NCBI GenBank assembly: GCA_027924585.1
Contig: BSBM01001445.1
Coordinates: 930,001 to 994,000 of the forward strand
From: Larix kaempferi
Lineage: Eukaryota > Streptophyta > Pinopsida > Pinales > Pinaceae
Reading direction: 5' to 3'
Length of the DNA stretch: 64,000 nt
Positions 1-10,479 of the stretch are shown one piece after another. The notes under the pieces are model-generated. The model was not told where the DNA came from. It saw only the letters and a program-made list of their open reading frames with translations, and did no database searches. Both the position numbers and the translations under genes were made by a program. How positions within the stretch are numbered: position 1 is the first letter of the stretch; each line of letters begins with the position of its first letter.

Positions 1-857
1 AGTGAAATCTAGAATGAATCTTTGAACAAAATTAATAGTGCCCATAAATGATTGCATAGATTTATTATTGTGGGGCATGGGAGTCTAATTGATGGTTTAC
101 ACTCTCTCTTGATCTATTGAGATTCCCTTTTTTGAAATGATATGACCCAAAAGCTTGCCTTCAAGAAAAATGAAAACACTATTCTTGGGATTTAAAGTAA
201 TACCATATTTTCTACAGCGATAAAAAATATGCTTCAAATGGAAAACATGATCTTATCTCTTCTTTGAGAAAACTGTCACATCATCTAGATAGACTACAAC
301 ACAATTACCGCCCATTCCTCGAAAGGCAATGTCCATTTCTCGCTGAAAAGTGGCTCTTGCGTTTATCAAACTGAATGGAATTCTGCGATAAGCAAAGGTT
401 CCCCACTTTGTACGAAAAGTGGTTTTGAGCCTGTCTTCTTCTACTACTAACACTTGATTGTATCCTGAAAAAACATCTAGTAAGGAGAAAAGATTTGATC
501 CTGAGACCATCTGCAATATTTGCTCCATTGGGGGCACATCTTGTTTGTCTTTATAGGAAGCTTTATTCAGGTTTCAGAAATCCACACACAATCTGATTTC
601 CCTTGATTTCTTCTAGACGGGAACTAGATTAGCAACCCATTTTGAATGTCGGACTTTAAAAATAATCTTTGCATCCAACAATTTCTTCAACTCCTTTGGT
701 ATCAAAGTCTCAAGAGTTGGATGCATTCTTCTTAATTGCTGTTGAAATGGCTTAATGCTTGCCTTCATTGGTATTTTGTGCTGAATAATGTGGGTATCAT
801 ATGTCCTTAGATATTCATAAATCCATGCAAAGACATCTTTATATTGCTGAAATTTTT
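1..857 (-). pseudogene. Ty3 reverse transcriptase, partial (window edge)
   Basis: This is an RNA-dependent DNA polymerase relic. In order on the minus strand: KDVFAWIYEYLRTYDT and IIQHKIPM; then RHSKWVANLVPV, a stop (TAG), IRLCVDF, a stop (TGA), and NLNKASYKD. An open 94-residue block follows with SLLDVFSGYNQV, TTFRTKWGTFAYRRIPF and the catalytic VVVYLDDVTVFSK (YLDD at about 280-291). Past it, LLGHIISKKGISID and the thumb region run to position 1. Both nonsense codons fall at normally conserved residues, so the enzyme is dead although the YLDD box survives. Confidence 0.9.
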
Positions 858-1520
858 TTATGAACTTATCTCTCTTGCCTGGTGAGCAACATTTTCAAGA
901 TTGACATATTTTGGTTCAGCTTCTATACCAAGATTCACCAATCCATGCTGCATGGAGGAGCTATGAGTTTTAGCATTTACTGGCCTCTTGAACTTGTTCT
1001 GCAAATCGAAGAAACTTTCAAGAGATCTCACTCCCTTGGGCATAAAATTTCCTTTGACTACATCTTTTCTTTGCAGATCTGAATCGTGCTTCTCTTCGTC
1101 TATTATGGCTTCTTCGAAGTCATTTTCATTTGTTAAGACGTTGATGATCTGATCATCATCATCAAACACTCTGAGGTTTGTTATGTTATCTAGAACAGAC
1201 GACCTGAAAATCAATTCAATGGAACATTTGTTATTAGTAGGCACCAATATGGAAGCAGAAGTAGCTAACAAATCAGTTGCAACATTTATTAATGTAGGAA
1301 TGGAGTTGATATTAAAAGCATCAAAACATGAAATCATATTCCAAACCTCCGATTGATAACCTTTTAAGTGTGGTGAAAGGCAGTGAATTATATCTCTCAC
1401 TTTTTTGACAAATATCTCTGAATCACCAAAGAATTTCAAATATTTAACATTTAAACTAATAGCTTTCTTCAAACCATGGACCAGAGCTTCATATTTAGCA
1501 GTATTATTAGTGCATTTGAA
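858..1520 (-). pseudogene. RNase H-like domain located before the reverse transcriptase
   Basis: The domain degrades RNA in RNA/DNA hybrids during reverse transcription. Taken with the preceding piece, the four acidic positions are visible: YFDSS (D), AKYEAL (E), FFGDSEIF (D) and VATDLLATSAS (D, like the usual ADALA motif). The conserved TNNTA and IHCLSPHL stretches are also present. After the domain comes an acidic linker (DDDDQIINVLTNE) leading to the reverse transcriptase at about 857. A domain of this type between protease and RT, rather than after RT, is the notable point. The opening ATG of the 858-1472 frame is internal, not a native start. Confidence 0.75.
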
Positions 1521-1522
1521 AT

Positions 1523-2083
1523 CTAGTCTATAGGATAAGAAATGTTTGTTGGTTTCAGGTTCAATAAAGACACAACCAGCTTTGGATCCTTCTTGGGTTT
1601 TGAACTGTCAAAGTATAGAACCCAAAAGACATTTTCGGTTTTAACTAAGTTAGTATTACGACAACCTAAGTTAGTGACTAATCCTACTATGTTACAATCA
1701 ATATCATCAGTCCGAGAAAATTGAAGGAGATCAGACTGTTCATCTGATTCATGGCTAACGTTTTTCGATTGATAATTGCCCGGTTCAATCTCTAAGAAAT
1801 AATTTCCCAACACTGAAGACGAGAAAGCTATAGCTTCATTCTTTTCCTCTAACTGAGTTACATTTTGTTTCATGTGGGGTTCTCTCAGTATTTTAATCTG
1901 GTTTTGTCTATTATGATAAGGCAACCACAAATGAGACCAGTCTGTTGTAATGTAACCATTAAGTTTTGTAGACCAGTCCCTACTTAAAATCAAACCATAA
2001 GCCTTAGGAATATCAACCACCATTATATCCATGAATTGACATACTCTTGGATCTGCTGACAGCCTAATAAGCACATCTTTCAT
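1523..2083 (-). pseudogene. Protease C-terminal part and start of RNase H-like domain
   Basis: The 186 residues open with a protease C-terminal half (VDIPKAYGLILSRDWSTKLN, then TTDWSHLWLPY). A low-complexity linker follows, and the segment ends with VFWVLYFDSSK, the first strand and first catalytic Asp of an RNase H fold. A one-base shift near 1590 moves the rest of that domain into another frame, where it reads SKAGCVFIEP and then LDFKCTNNTAKYEALVHGL. The reading frame is therefore broken inside the RNase H domain. This piece lies directly upstream of 858-1472 and belongs to the same pol gene. Confidence 0.75.
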
Positions 2084-2099
2084 TTCTCCAATGACTTTA

Positions 2100-2503
2100 A
2101 CAATAGTCCTATCTAACTGTATGATCTAAGATGGGGATGGAATTGGCTACCCATTAATCTTTTTACAAATTGAAAGTGGCATGATATTCGAAGAAGCCCC
2201 AGAATCTACCAAACAGTTATGCACATTATGATTGAAATTTTTGAAAGTTAAAAAAAAAGGCAAAGTCTGCGATATTGATTTCCCACCAATGCTAGCTTCG
2301 TTTATCTCAGGATTTTCCTCAATGTTTTCTACCGAAGTGCTATCTTGTGAGTCAAAAGCATCCAACAATTTCTTTCTTTGTTGGGGCAGACTATACATAT
2401 CAAATATAGAGACATTTGCTTTCACCTTCTTAATGTCTTCGATTATATCATACCCCATATCACATTCTTTTGAAACTTTAGGTTGATTTTCTATTTTTTT
2501 CAA
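2100..2503 (-). pseudogene. Retroelement aspartic protease
   Basis: This is the pol protease that matures the Gag-Pol polyprotein. The active-site motif is visible near the end of the 118-residue open stretch: CLVDSGASSNIMPLSI (DSG-A/S, the retropepsin catalytic Asp). A charged linker containing KKLLDAF precedes it. The frame stops at 2147 right after the motif. The C-terminal protease part continues in 2083-1640, where YGLILSRDWSTKLNGY matches the usual second half of plant Ty3 proteases. It is inactive as it stands because the two halves are separated by stops. Confidence 0.8.
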
Positions 2504-2759
2504 AGTGACCTTTGGTTGTTTAGATATTTCTGTGTTTGGCTATTTTTTCATTGTTGGGTTTTCCTTAGGATGCGGTAGAATGCCAGTTATGTTCCTTTTG
2601 GGTATCTCTTTCACAACCTTGGCTTTAGGTGCCTCAATAGTTTGATCAAGCACGAGGACTTTACTCCTAGTGGTGACATTAATTGTTGCAGTCTGAAATT
2701 CATCAGCTATATCTTTGAAAGAAGGTTCTTGTGTGGGTGCCCAATCCCATAAGACCATT

Positions 2760-4198
2760 GTTGTGTTAGGAGTGGGTTCTTCTTGCTAAAAAATGTGCTC
2801 TTCCTGAGGATCTTTCTCATCAGTTATCGACGCATATAGCATTTGGTTCATCACTAGGTTCATGGAATTTATGCACTATGGACAACTTTTTTCTGAGTGT
2901 TGTTCTTGATTGAAGGTACATAAATGGTCCATGCCCACTTCATTTAAATTTAGAACAATAGAATCATATACAGGAGGAATCGGCTATCCATTTTCCTCTT
3001 TTTTCTTGAATGGCTACCTAGAAGTGCTAGCTGTCTTATCTTTCTATAGATCGATAATTTTATTAGAGTGATTTTGCATCATTTTGACCATATTTTCCAT
3101 GTCTGTTGATGGTTCCTCTTTATTTATGGTTAATAGAAAGGGCTTCTTAATAGCTGCCTATTTTGTTTCTAGATCCAAAGCATGCTTAGCAATGTTGGCC
3201 GCTTCTTCTTCTACCTTATTTGCTTCTTCGAAGTTTTCTATTAAGGTAGTTTTCTTTGTTCTTTTAACAAACATTGCTATGGGAGGATCAAGAGCTCTTG
3301 TATAATATTCAACTAAAGATTCCTCAGCAGGCCTTGCTGCATCACTAAAATTGTTCAATAATGTAGTAAATATTTGATTAGAATCTTGAACCTTCTCTTT
3401 CTTTTCCATTCTCATGGACAATAATTCTTTCATGAGTGTAGCAACTCTTTTCTGATTTCCATACTTTTTTAAGAAGCATTTCTCGAAATCTTCCCAATTA
3501 GATATTGAACTAGCTTGCAAACTAAAATACCCGGAAGAAATTTTGGGTTCAAAAGTGTAAGGAAATAGCCTAGAGACTACATCCTCATGTTGCAAATTTA
3601 AAAGACTTAAAGCCAAGTAGAAACTCTTAAGATGATCTTCAGCCGAAATGCCTTTCCCAGGGTCATATTTAGGCAAAACCTTTTCTGGATTCTTGGGAAG
3701 ATCATGGAACGACCTAGCTGTATTTAGTGCTCCTCTCGCTCTCCATGCCAGTACATCCATGGCTCCATGTGGGGAATTTGGTGGAGTGTTATGTGGAGAA
3801 TTACGTGGGGTATGTGGTTCCTCTAGACCTAGAGGATTTTCACTTCCGATTTCTCCAAGAGGTTCTGTGTTTTCTTCTAAAGATAGATCTACCAGCTCTT
3901 CAAAATTCTGCACAAGAACTGAATCTCTTGTATACTGTGTTTCCCTTCTAGGGGATCTTCTTTTGGGGAGTAAGGGAATTGCGTTTAAACCACCAAGCTT
4001 CCTAACATAAGCACGGGTATGTCTTATTAAATTCGATACTTCAGAAAAAGGAACATCATATAGTGTTTCTTGTTGTTCGATCTCAAAATTGGGATCTTCT
4101 GGATTTATTAATTCCATATCTAGATTATCTGGGATAATTGTTTCAAGCGGGTCTTCAGTGGGATTCCTTCTAAGGAAAGTATCTCCTCTGTCAGCCAT
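2760..4198 (-). pseudogene. gag: Ty3 gag polyprotein, nearly intact N-terminal part
   Basis: This encodes the capsid-like structural protein that packages the element RNA in cytoplasmic particles. The ATG at 4196-4198 opens 346 uninterrupted codons (to 3158). Residues 1-140 are acidic and proline-rich with a PRNSPHNTPPNSP-type stretch. From about residue 170 the retrotransposon gag fold begins (LPKYDPGKGISAEDHLKSF, then WEDFEKCFLKKYG). The tail is charged and probably helical. Beyond the stop at 3158 the frame continues to a degenerate zinc-knuckle-like segment near 2880-2930 (CTFNQEQHSEKSC), so the stop is a nonsense mutation (TAG, probably from CAG) and not the native end. Protease follows downstream. 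Confidence 0.85.
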
Positions 4199-4205
4199 GC
4201 ATTGG

Positions 4206-4230
4206 TGGCACTCCTTCTAGTGCCAAAAAT
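4206..4230 (-). other. Primer-binding-site-like segment
   Basis: Directly after the LTR end the minus strand reads TTTTTGGCACTAGAAGGAG. It contains TGG, as expected opposite a tRNA 3' CCA. It is the usual location for minus-strand DNA priming, but I cannot assign the tRNA. It ends a few bases before the gag ATG at 4198. Confidence 0.5.
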
Positions 4231-5090
4231 TGTTGATGCCCCGAAAATCGTAGCATCAATCAGCAAGGGATTCTCCTCGGTAAGCAAGCCCAATTAGATT
4301 GCTCACTATTTGGTGTGGGAAATCCATCCATTTAATGGTCTGGCTACCAGGTAAGATTTGAAGATTTGTTTTCCTTTTTACTAGTTGCAGTCCAATCCAC
4401 CGTTTATGTAATTTTATTTTTAAATATGAGATGCAAGTGCTGTAATCTAAATGCAAACTGTTAAACAAATCTAATCTAAAATTGTTTAAGCAAATTTAAT
4501 CTATCCTCGTAAGGAGCAAATTTAAAGGATGAGTAATAAACTGGAAATGCAACCAAGAACTTCACAGGTAGCTGTTAAATTGAATAGAAGCATTTACAAC
4601 AGAAAATAAAAAGATTATAAAAGATATCCTTGATAGAGATAAACATTCTATTGCCCATTTTACACAGAAATTTTGCATAGGAGAGTGAAAGCATTCATAG
4701 CAAATAAATGATTCAGATAGTTAAGAACAATCTCACAACCAATGCGTGAATAATGCAGAAGTAATTTGGCCAGTTATTCAAACATTGCCATAACAAAACT
4801 CCATGCAGGCTTTCTTTAGGCAAAATAGAGCTTTCTTTATCGATGCAGTAAAATAGTTCATGTACAACATAAGTTTGTCCTTTCACCTGCCAAAAGTCCT
4901 TTCTCGTCTCTTCTATTCCTATATTTATAGATTTTACAAAACTTGTCTCTTTTCTAAGCCTAACCCTAGGGGGACAAAAAAGTTTGTCCTCTAGTACCTA
5001 AAGAGACAAAAGACATTTCCAACTGTTCTTAGAACCTATTTATACAATAAACAAATTCCACCTGTCTTTTCTCAAAAAATAGAATAAGAC
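4231..5090 (-). repeat. 5' LTR of the Ty3 element (outer boundary approximate)
   Basis: The gag-proximal boundary is well placed: the minus strand reads GGCATCAACA, ending in CA, followed at once by a TTTTTGGCACTAGAAGGAG primer-site-like segment and then the gag ATG. A minus-strand TATA-like sequence (TATAAATATAGG, about 4918-4929) fits the LTR promoter. The outer end near 5090 is a guess from where the neighbouring coiled-coil reading frame stops. Confidence 0.55.
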
Positions 5091-5095
5091 AAATT

Positions 5096-5795
5096 AAGCT
5101 CCAGATGGTCCTGCTGCTTCATCTGATTTCTTTACCTATGTTGACTTGTTCTCTTTAGCAGGCCTGCTTGCTTCTACTATTTTGTCCAACCCCTGAATAT
5201 AACTGGCCCATTGGCCGATCTCTCTCAGAATGGTATTTCCCCTTGCAGAGATGTTCACTTTAAGCACTATTTTGTGCTTGTGCAAATATGACTTGACACT
5301 TGCTACTTCTGCTACAGTTGCCTAAGCAATCTCTTCTAGGAAATAGGCATGTACAATAGTCTTCCCAATGAGCTGGTGGAGGTCCTCCGAGGTTATCACC
5401 TCTATCTTCTTCAGATATTCTAAATCTGCATTCAAGTTACCCTGCAGTTTTGCTAGATGTTGCTCTCTCTTAGGAAACTCATAAATGGTCTGAGGTAAAG
5501 CCATGTGACATTTATCGTGGGTGTCCCGAACCTTGGAATAAAAAGTGTGGAATTTTTTTATGGTTTTCTGGATCTCAAGACTTAACTTGGGACCACAATC
5601 CCTACAAAACTCAGGGACTCCTGTATCCATGTCCAATTCCTCAACGGTTTTAACAAGCATGTTTGAGGGGAATGCAGATCTCCCTTTCCTCCATTTAGAT
5701 TGCTCCTTTCTTTCTACCACGTGGTGTGCATACTTATTCTTCATCTTAAGCGCCTCAACCTCAATGGTTTTCATCCTTGTTATCATTTCTTTCAT
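5096..5795 (-). pseudogene. Coiled-coil protein relic, C-terminal part (unidentified)
   Basis: I do not recognise the family. The 157-residue open stretch 5322-5795 is Lys/Glu-rich with heptad-like spacing (KEMITRMKTIEVEALKMKNK), then a Cys pair (FCRDCGPK) and further helical segments (LEYLKKIEVITSEDLHQL). After the stop at 5322 the frame remains readable to about 5096 (SYLHKHKIVLKVNISARGNT, then DEAAGPSGA), so the stop is likely a mutation. It lies immediately upstream of the Ty3 LTR on the same strand. It may be a captured gene, an accessory retroelement frame, or the 3' end of a neighbouring element. Confidence 0.45.
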
Positions 5796-5799
5796 CTAG

Positions 5800-7036
5800 G
5801 AGACCTCTTTTGAAATCAATACTAGTGATTGATGAGTCTTTTCTTGCATGTCGCAAGCTTGTTTCTAAAAAGTAGCTAGATATTGTTTCTTTTCATTTAC
5901 CTCCTTGAGCTGTTCTAACAGTCCTTCCTTTTCTTGCGTCACCCTTTAAAACTGAGGCTTGAAGAATTCAATTTGTTGAACACTGTTGGCTTCATGATTT
6001 TCCAATTATGTTACACGAGCCTTTAAGTCCTTTTTCTCACCTTCTGAGATTGCCAGCTACATTTCTAGTGTATTCTTTTCATTTTCGAGCTCGAGAATTT
6101 GCAAAGTTGTTTCTCCTTTCTCTTCCTGCATCTTCTTGCATTTTAATCTGAATACATTACCTTTCAACACCTCTTCCTCATGTTGGATTTTACCTTGAAA
6201 CATAGCTCCCTGTACTTCTTAACATCTTCAACCAGATGATCAAAATTGTCTTTACTAGCTTGGGATGAAGCCATAGAGCATGACATTGTGAACATAAGGT
6301 CGATGCCAGTCCCTTAGACCAGTGTGGTTTCTGTTACTCTGATTTCATATCGGTCCTCTCCAATCTTCATTTTCTTCTCTGATTTGTAAACAATAACCTT
6401 CTTCCTTTTATCAAAATAAACGGAATCTAGGTTGGCCACTTGGCGTTGCTTTGTAGGGTTGTATGGGGTAAGTGCTAACTCTCCAATGGTGACAACACCT
6501 TCATTAACTATCCCTAATTGGTTTATTATTGCTAGATCCAAGTCCATGGCCCGCGGGCTAGACATGCCTTGTTCCACGGATTTATTGGATTCTTCTACTT
6601 ATTCCCTTGTTTGCCTCTCTAATTGCTCTGCCAGCTCTGCTCGCTCTGTTGCTTCTTGCTCTGCTTTCTCTCTCATTGCTTGTATCCTTTGGGCCTCTTC
6701 TTGTTGCAATTTGGAAGCTTCCTCTTGTTGGATCCTCTCTTCTCCATCTTTCAAAGATTTTGCTTCTTGCTCCTGCTGGACTCTAGCAGCTTCCGCATCT
6801 TGCTACTGCTTGACTTATTGATCCTTCTGGAGTCTTTCTTCTTCTTCCTTTTCCTTCCTTGATAACTCTTTTGATTGAGATGTTGTTTCCTCTTGATCCT
6901 TCTGGATCAACCCAATAGGTTTAGGGTTGGAACTTTCTCTGCTTTTAGGGCGGTAACATTTTCCCAATTTAGTTAAGTTCCTAGCACTTCGGAAAAATTC
7001 TTCCTCCTTGTCCCAAAGATGTGTGTACTCAAACAA
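5800..7036 (-). pseudogene. Glu/Gln-rich coiled-coil segment of the same relic
   Basis: The minus-strand frame from 7036 is continuous to 6314 apart from three nonsense codons (two TAA, one TAG, each one change from CAA or CAG). It encodes a long heptad-like Glu/Gln/Ala helix (RIQQEEASKLQQEEAQRI, MREKAEQEATERAELAEQL) followed by a more globular piece (IINQLGIVNEGVVTIGELAL). Past 6314 the frame continues as FDHLVEDVKKYRELCFKV and on to further helical segments. No domain or catalytic motif is evident. It probably belongs to the same protein as the pieces either side of it. Confidence 0.4.
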
Positions 7037-7460
7037 AGTTCTGACATTAACACAGTGCTCAACAACTCTGCCATTAGGATCATGCCTCCTAAAGGGCTTT
7101 GTGCTGAAATGAAAAACTTCTAAGTCTTGAGCAAATTTTTCACCATCTTTTGCTTTCTAGAGACTATACGCACCGATGGTGAAAGGCATTGGTTGGTACA
7201 TAACTTTCTTCCTCTCACAGAGAACCTTGCTGAACCCACTAATGAAAAGATGCCTTAGAGATTCTTTGTGTACTACAAAAACTATGACATACCGAGGAAA
7301 CAAAAAGGGAGGTAGAGATCCTCCGCTCATTCGGATATAGGTGTCCTCGGTGGAGAATTAATAATCTCCAAAATCTTCTATGATGGGCATGGCATTTTCG
7401 GACAGGAATTTCGGCTCCTCTTGAAAAATGAGTTGATACAGGGGCATGATGAGTTTCTCA

Positions 7461-8405
7461 CTAATGTGTTTGTAGTAATTCACGTATTTTCTTTCCCATG
7501 TGGGTTATTAAGCTACAAAGACAGGGGACTCCTTTATGTTCCATATGCAACCCAAATTCGGGAAAGGGTGTATGCTTAACAAGCAATCCATCAAATATGA
7601 AGACATGAAGAAATAAACTTTCTTCTGGGTTAGTCCTGCTTGGGCAGTAGTTAAGTGTGAGACCATACTGTCTGAAATTATCTCGGCCTAATTGAAGATT
7701 GTACCGGATGTGGCCACATGAACCATCATTGGAACCCAACCAAGCTTGAAGACGTTTCCATTTGGCATGCCAAAATCCAACTCAGCATTAAGGCAATGAG
7801 TCTATAATGAGTCCTTAGAAGAGCACTTTCATATTCATTTTTGTGCCTTTGCCTTATTTGCATTTCAACTATAAGCATCTTCCTAGCGGACTCCAATGGG
7901 TCTATTGTTTGCTTTGAAAGCCAATCATTGTCCAGCCAAGCCCTTTCCTGAGGTAACTTGTAAGTGGCCATGATGTGTCTTTGTGTGAAATACACAAGAT
8001 TCATCCCGGTCTTATCATTAATGAATCTTGTATCGGTCTTAACATGCGGAATTATCCAACCACTAACTTTCGAGCATGGGAAAAGCTCAGAACATGTTTC
8101 TTCCTTGTGAAGGCTAGACTTCTTGATGTTCAGGTAGACCATGGTTTCTTCTAGGAACGCTTTAGGGTGTCTCTGATAAATCTGCATAACTCACCCCATT
8201 GAAATTCTGGGGCAGCAGTTCCTGGGGCTCCTCCGGTGACAGCTTGTGTATCGCTAAACATGGTTTCGAGCGAGGTATCTAACAATATTTCCACGTCCGA
8301 ATATGATTCGGCAAGCTTATCCTTCTGTCTGGAAGATCTTCGGTGCATGTCAAACCTATCATGGTGAGGATAAATCAAATAAGGAGTTGACAGATTCATG
8401 AGCAA
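7461..8405 (-). pseudogene. Upstream part of the coiled-coil relic (unidentified)
   Basis: Three overlapping open stretches in two frames (8405-8151, 8187-7726, 7739-7461) read as one frameshifted protein. The first has RSSRQKDKLAESYSDVEI; the second has LVYFTQRHIMATYKLPQERA and DWLSKQTIDPLESARKML; the third follows the segment ending MPNGNVFKLGWV. Residue composition is protein-like and the overlaps fall where one-base indels would restore continuity. No family is recognised. It sits upstream of the coiled-coil segments on the same strand. Confidence 0.35.
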
Positions 8406-8624
8406 CCATCATTAGTGAATCAAAACATCATTCAAACTCATGGTGCTTAGCGAAAAATTGAGCATGTGAGAGTGTTGGCTTCCAATTTAAAAATGTCTTC
8501 CAGAAACAACGGTGACTAAGAGGAGCCTTTAAAACAAAACAACCACGCAACGACTCAAAAATTCATTTTAAACAATATTGAACGTTGCTAGCTTGCATTT
8601 GACAATATCTTGTGACAAATTTAA

Positions 8625-8978
8625 TTAATCTACTGGCACTAGTTCTTTGAAAATATAATCACGCAAAGCGCTGCTACTGTAGGATAAGGGACTTTCCCAG
8701 ACACCACTTGGATTTTTCATAGGTTCAACTTTTAGCAATAAAATGAAAGCCGAAAGCAATCTTTTTATACCACTAAAAATGATCGACATGCCATATTGCA
8801 TGTGCACAGAATGTGGCTTTTCTGGGTCATGATTCGATGGGAATAAAATAGAACAACTTCGTTCTCTATCAGTTTTGCAAGAGGTTTGTCTAATGGGCGA
8901 AGGAGTTCTCTCAACCCACAAGAAAAGGGAGGGATTCAAGTGATGTGACGACGTGGGTTTCGCTTCGAGGACCACCAA
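8625..8978 (-). CDS. Hypothetical 117-residue reading frame
   Basis: The open frame begins at 8978 (MVVLEAKPTSSHHLNP) and has no recognisable domain; a short hydrophobic segment is present (LLSAFILLL). About 220 bases upstream on the minus strand is a TATATATA sequence (near 9197-9204), which could be the promoter of this frame or of the coiled-coil relic downstream, but the motif reads the same on both strands. It may be a 5' exon, or simply a chance frame. Confidence 0.2.
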   Translation of the reverse strand: MVVLEAKPTSSHHLNPSLFLWVERTPSPIRQTSCKTDRERSCSILFPSNHDPEKPHSVHMQYGMSIIFSGIKRLLSAFILLLKVEPMKNPSGVWESPLSYSSSALRDYIFKELVPVD

Positions 8979-9539
8979 TGGAACAACTTCAAAGGAGAAA
9001 AATCAAGCTTCAAATGGAGTTTTCTTCCGGACAAAACCAAAGGGAAAGGAAAAAGAGCCTACCTGACAATCTTAGAATGGCTCCCTGCAGTCGACGCGTA
9101 TACCAAGGCTAGCAACAGTCTGAACGCTTCCAATGGAGAATAGAAAAATGTTTCTCGGTTTTGGAAACAGTGAAATGAAACAAACCCCATTCTACGTATA
9201 TATAGAGTGAGCAATAAATGCCCAGTGGGTGGCCAATTGGAGTTTTAATGAGCACGGGGCTCAATGTAAAAAAAATAAATCCGCACAGGCCGCAATAAAA
9301 ACCCCTACCAACTTAACTTTCACGCTTACACAAAATCTGGGCTACGACGCGGCGTCAATTCAGACGACATCTCTCGTGCAACGGGCAGTGATTTTAAGGC
9401 CAACTCCCGCAATCAAACTTTGCGACGGGGTTGAGATGGGGTCGAAAATTTTAAGGTTAAAATTGAGTGCAACGAGAGGCAACATTAGTCTTATAACTTG
9501 CAACCAAAAGGCGCGATGGAGAAGATGAGGCCAAGTTCA

Positions 9540-9900
9540 AGGAAAGGTGTAAAAAGACAGGCGGTGATTTTAAATCCAAACTCTATGCAATAGGCAGGCA
9601 CTTTAGCTTTCAAATCTGTGGCATTCGGTGCAAAATTAAGATTCAGAATATGCGCAACAATCAACAAAGTTAAGACTAAAAACTGCGCAACAACAACGAT
9701 TTTATTGTTAAAAGATGCAATCGGTCTTGGGAAAAAAAATAAAAAATGAATGCCTCTTGTTGGAAAAGTTAAGACCAATAGATGCGCAACGGCGGCCAAA
9801 ATAAGGCTAAAATTTGCGCAACTGTCGCAAATTTTGTCATTAAAAAATATGCTACTGTTGGCACTTTTATCATCAAAAACTGCGACCACTGCCAAAAGAT
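9540..9900. repeat. Degenerate GCGCAAC-centred short repeats in non-coding DNA
   Basis: The stretch 8979-10095 has no convincing gene. Inside it, degenerate units of roughly 40 bases recur, each with a GCGCAAC or GCGACC core, then a GC-containing segment, ATTTT, and an A-rich tail. Examples begin near 9650, 9685, 9782 and 9817. Open frames on either strand here (9491-10030 minus, 9782-10120 plus) follow the repeat and are not supported as genes. Confidence 0.4.
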
Positions 9901-10086
9901 GAATTTTTCCATAGCAGAAAAAATCATAAATTTCTCGAAGGAAAAGAGAAGATTTTGCAAAGCTAAACAACACAAGTTTCAAAAAACCAAAGGAGGAGGA
10001 GACTCGCAAAGTAAAACAAACAATTTTCAAAAGACCGAAGGACTTCTTCGAAAAAATAGGAGGGGCCCCAATATTTACAAAATTTT

Positions 10087-10096
10087 GAGGGGGGAT
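10087..10096 (+). other. Polypurine-tract-like GAGGGGGGA before TG
   Basis: GAGGGGGGA is followed at once by TGTTGCAGCAAC. A purine run directly before TG is the layout at a retroelement internal/3' LTR border. No matching LTR copy is present in the window, so this is weak. Confidence 0.2.
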
Positions 10097-10479
10097 GTTG
10101 CAGCAACAACAACATTATAAAAGATTAAAAAACCCAAAAACATTAAAAAAATTTAAAAATCTAAAAACAGCTCAGAGGTGCGTTCATTTTTATTTTGATC
10201 TTTTTGGTATTTTTGATGTGCACTTTGGACCTTATTTTAGCTATTTTTTCAGGCTTTGACAGTCGGGACATAGGTTTTGGAAACCTCCACTTTCCTCAAG
10301 GTATGATCCCTAAAGTGGCATATAGGGATAGGTTATTTCTCGCACACATCTATTGCAGTTTTAATCACCATTTTTTCCATCATCATGCCTTGGAGTCCGA
10401 CCTATCGATTTTCTATATTATCCCCCCGTTTTCTATATTATCCTTGCGATTTGGAACCCATGCTATTGTTTTCCATAGG

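Larger units (their letters stand above)
1..5090 (-). mobile_element. Ty3-type LTR retrotransposon, 5' part, decayed, cut by window edge
   Basis: Read on the minus strand, the order is LTR (about 5090 to 4231), a primer-site-like segment, gag (from 4198), a zinc-knuckle-like motif, aspartic protease, an RNase H-like domain, and reverse transcriptase running off position 1. The element is broken by in-frame stops and frameshifts and looks immobile. Integrase and the 3' LTR lie outside the window, so no target duplication can be tested. The RNase H-like domain sits before the reverse transcriptase rather than after it. The 5090 boundary is approximate because no second LTR is available for comparison. 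Confidence 0.85.

Noticed and set aside
3648-4010. 120-residue plus-strand frame
   Set aside because: Antisense of gag.
9491-10030. 179-residue frame on the minus strand
   Set aside because: It follows degenerate GCGCAAC repeats, and the plus strand has an equally long frame (9782-10120).
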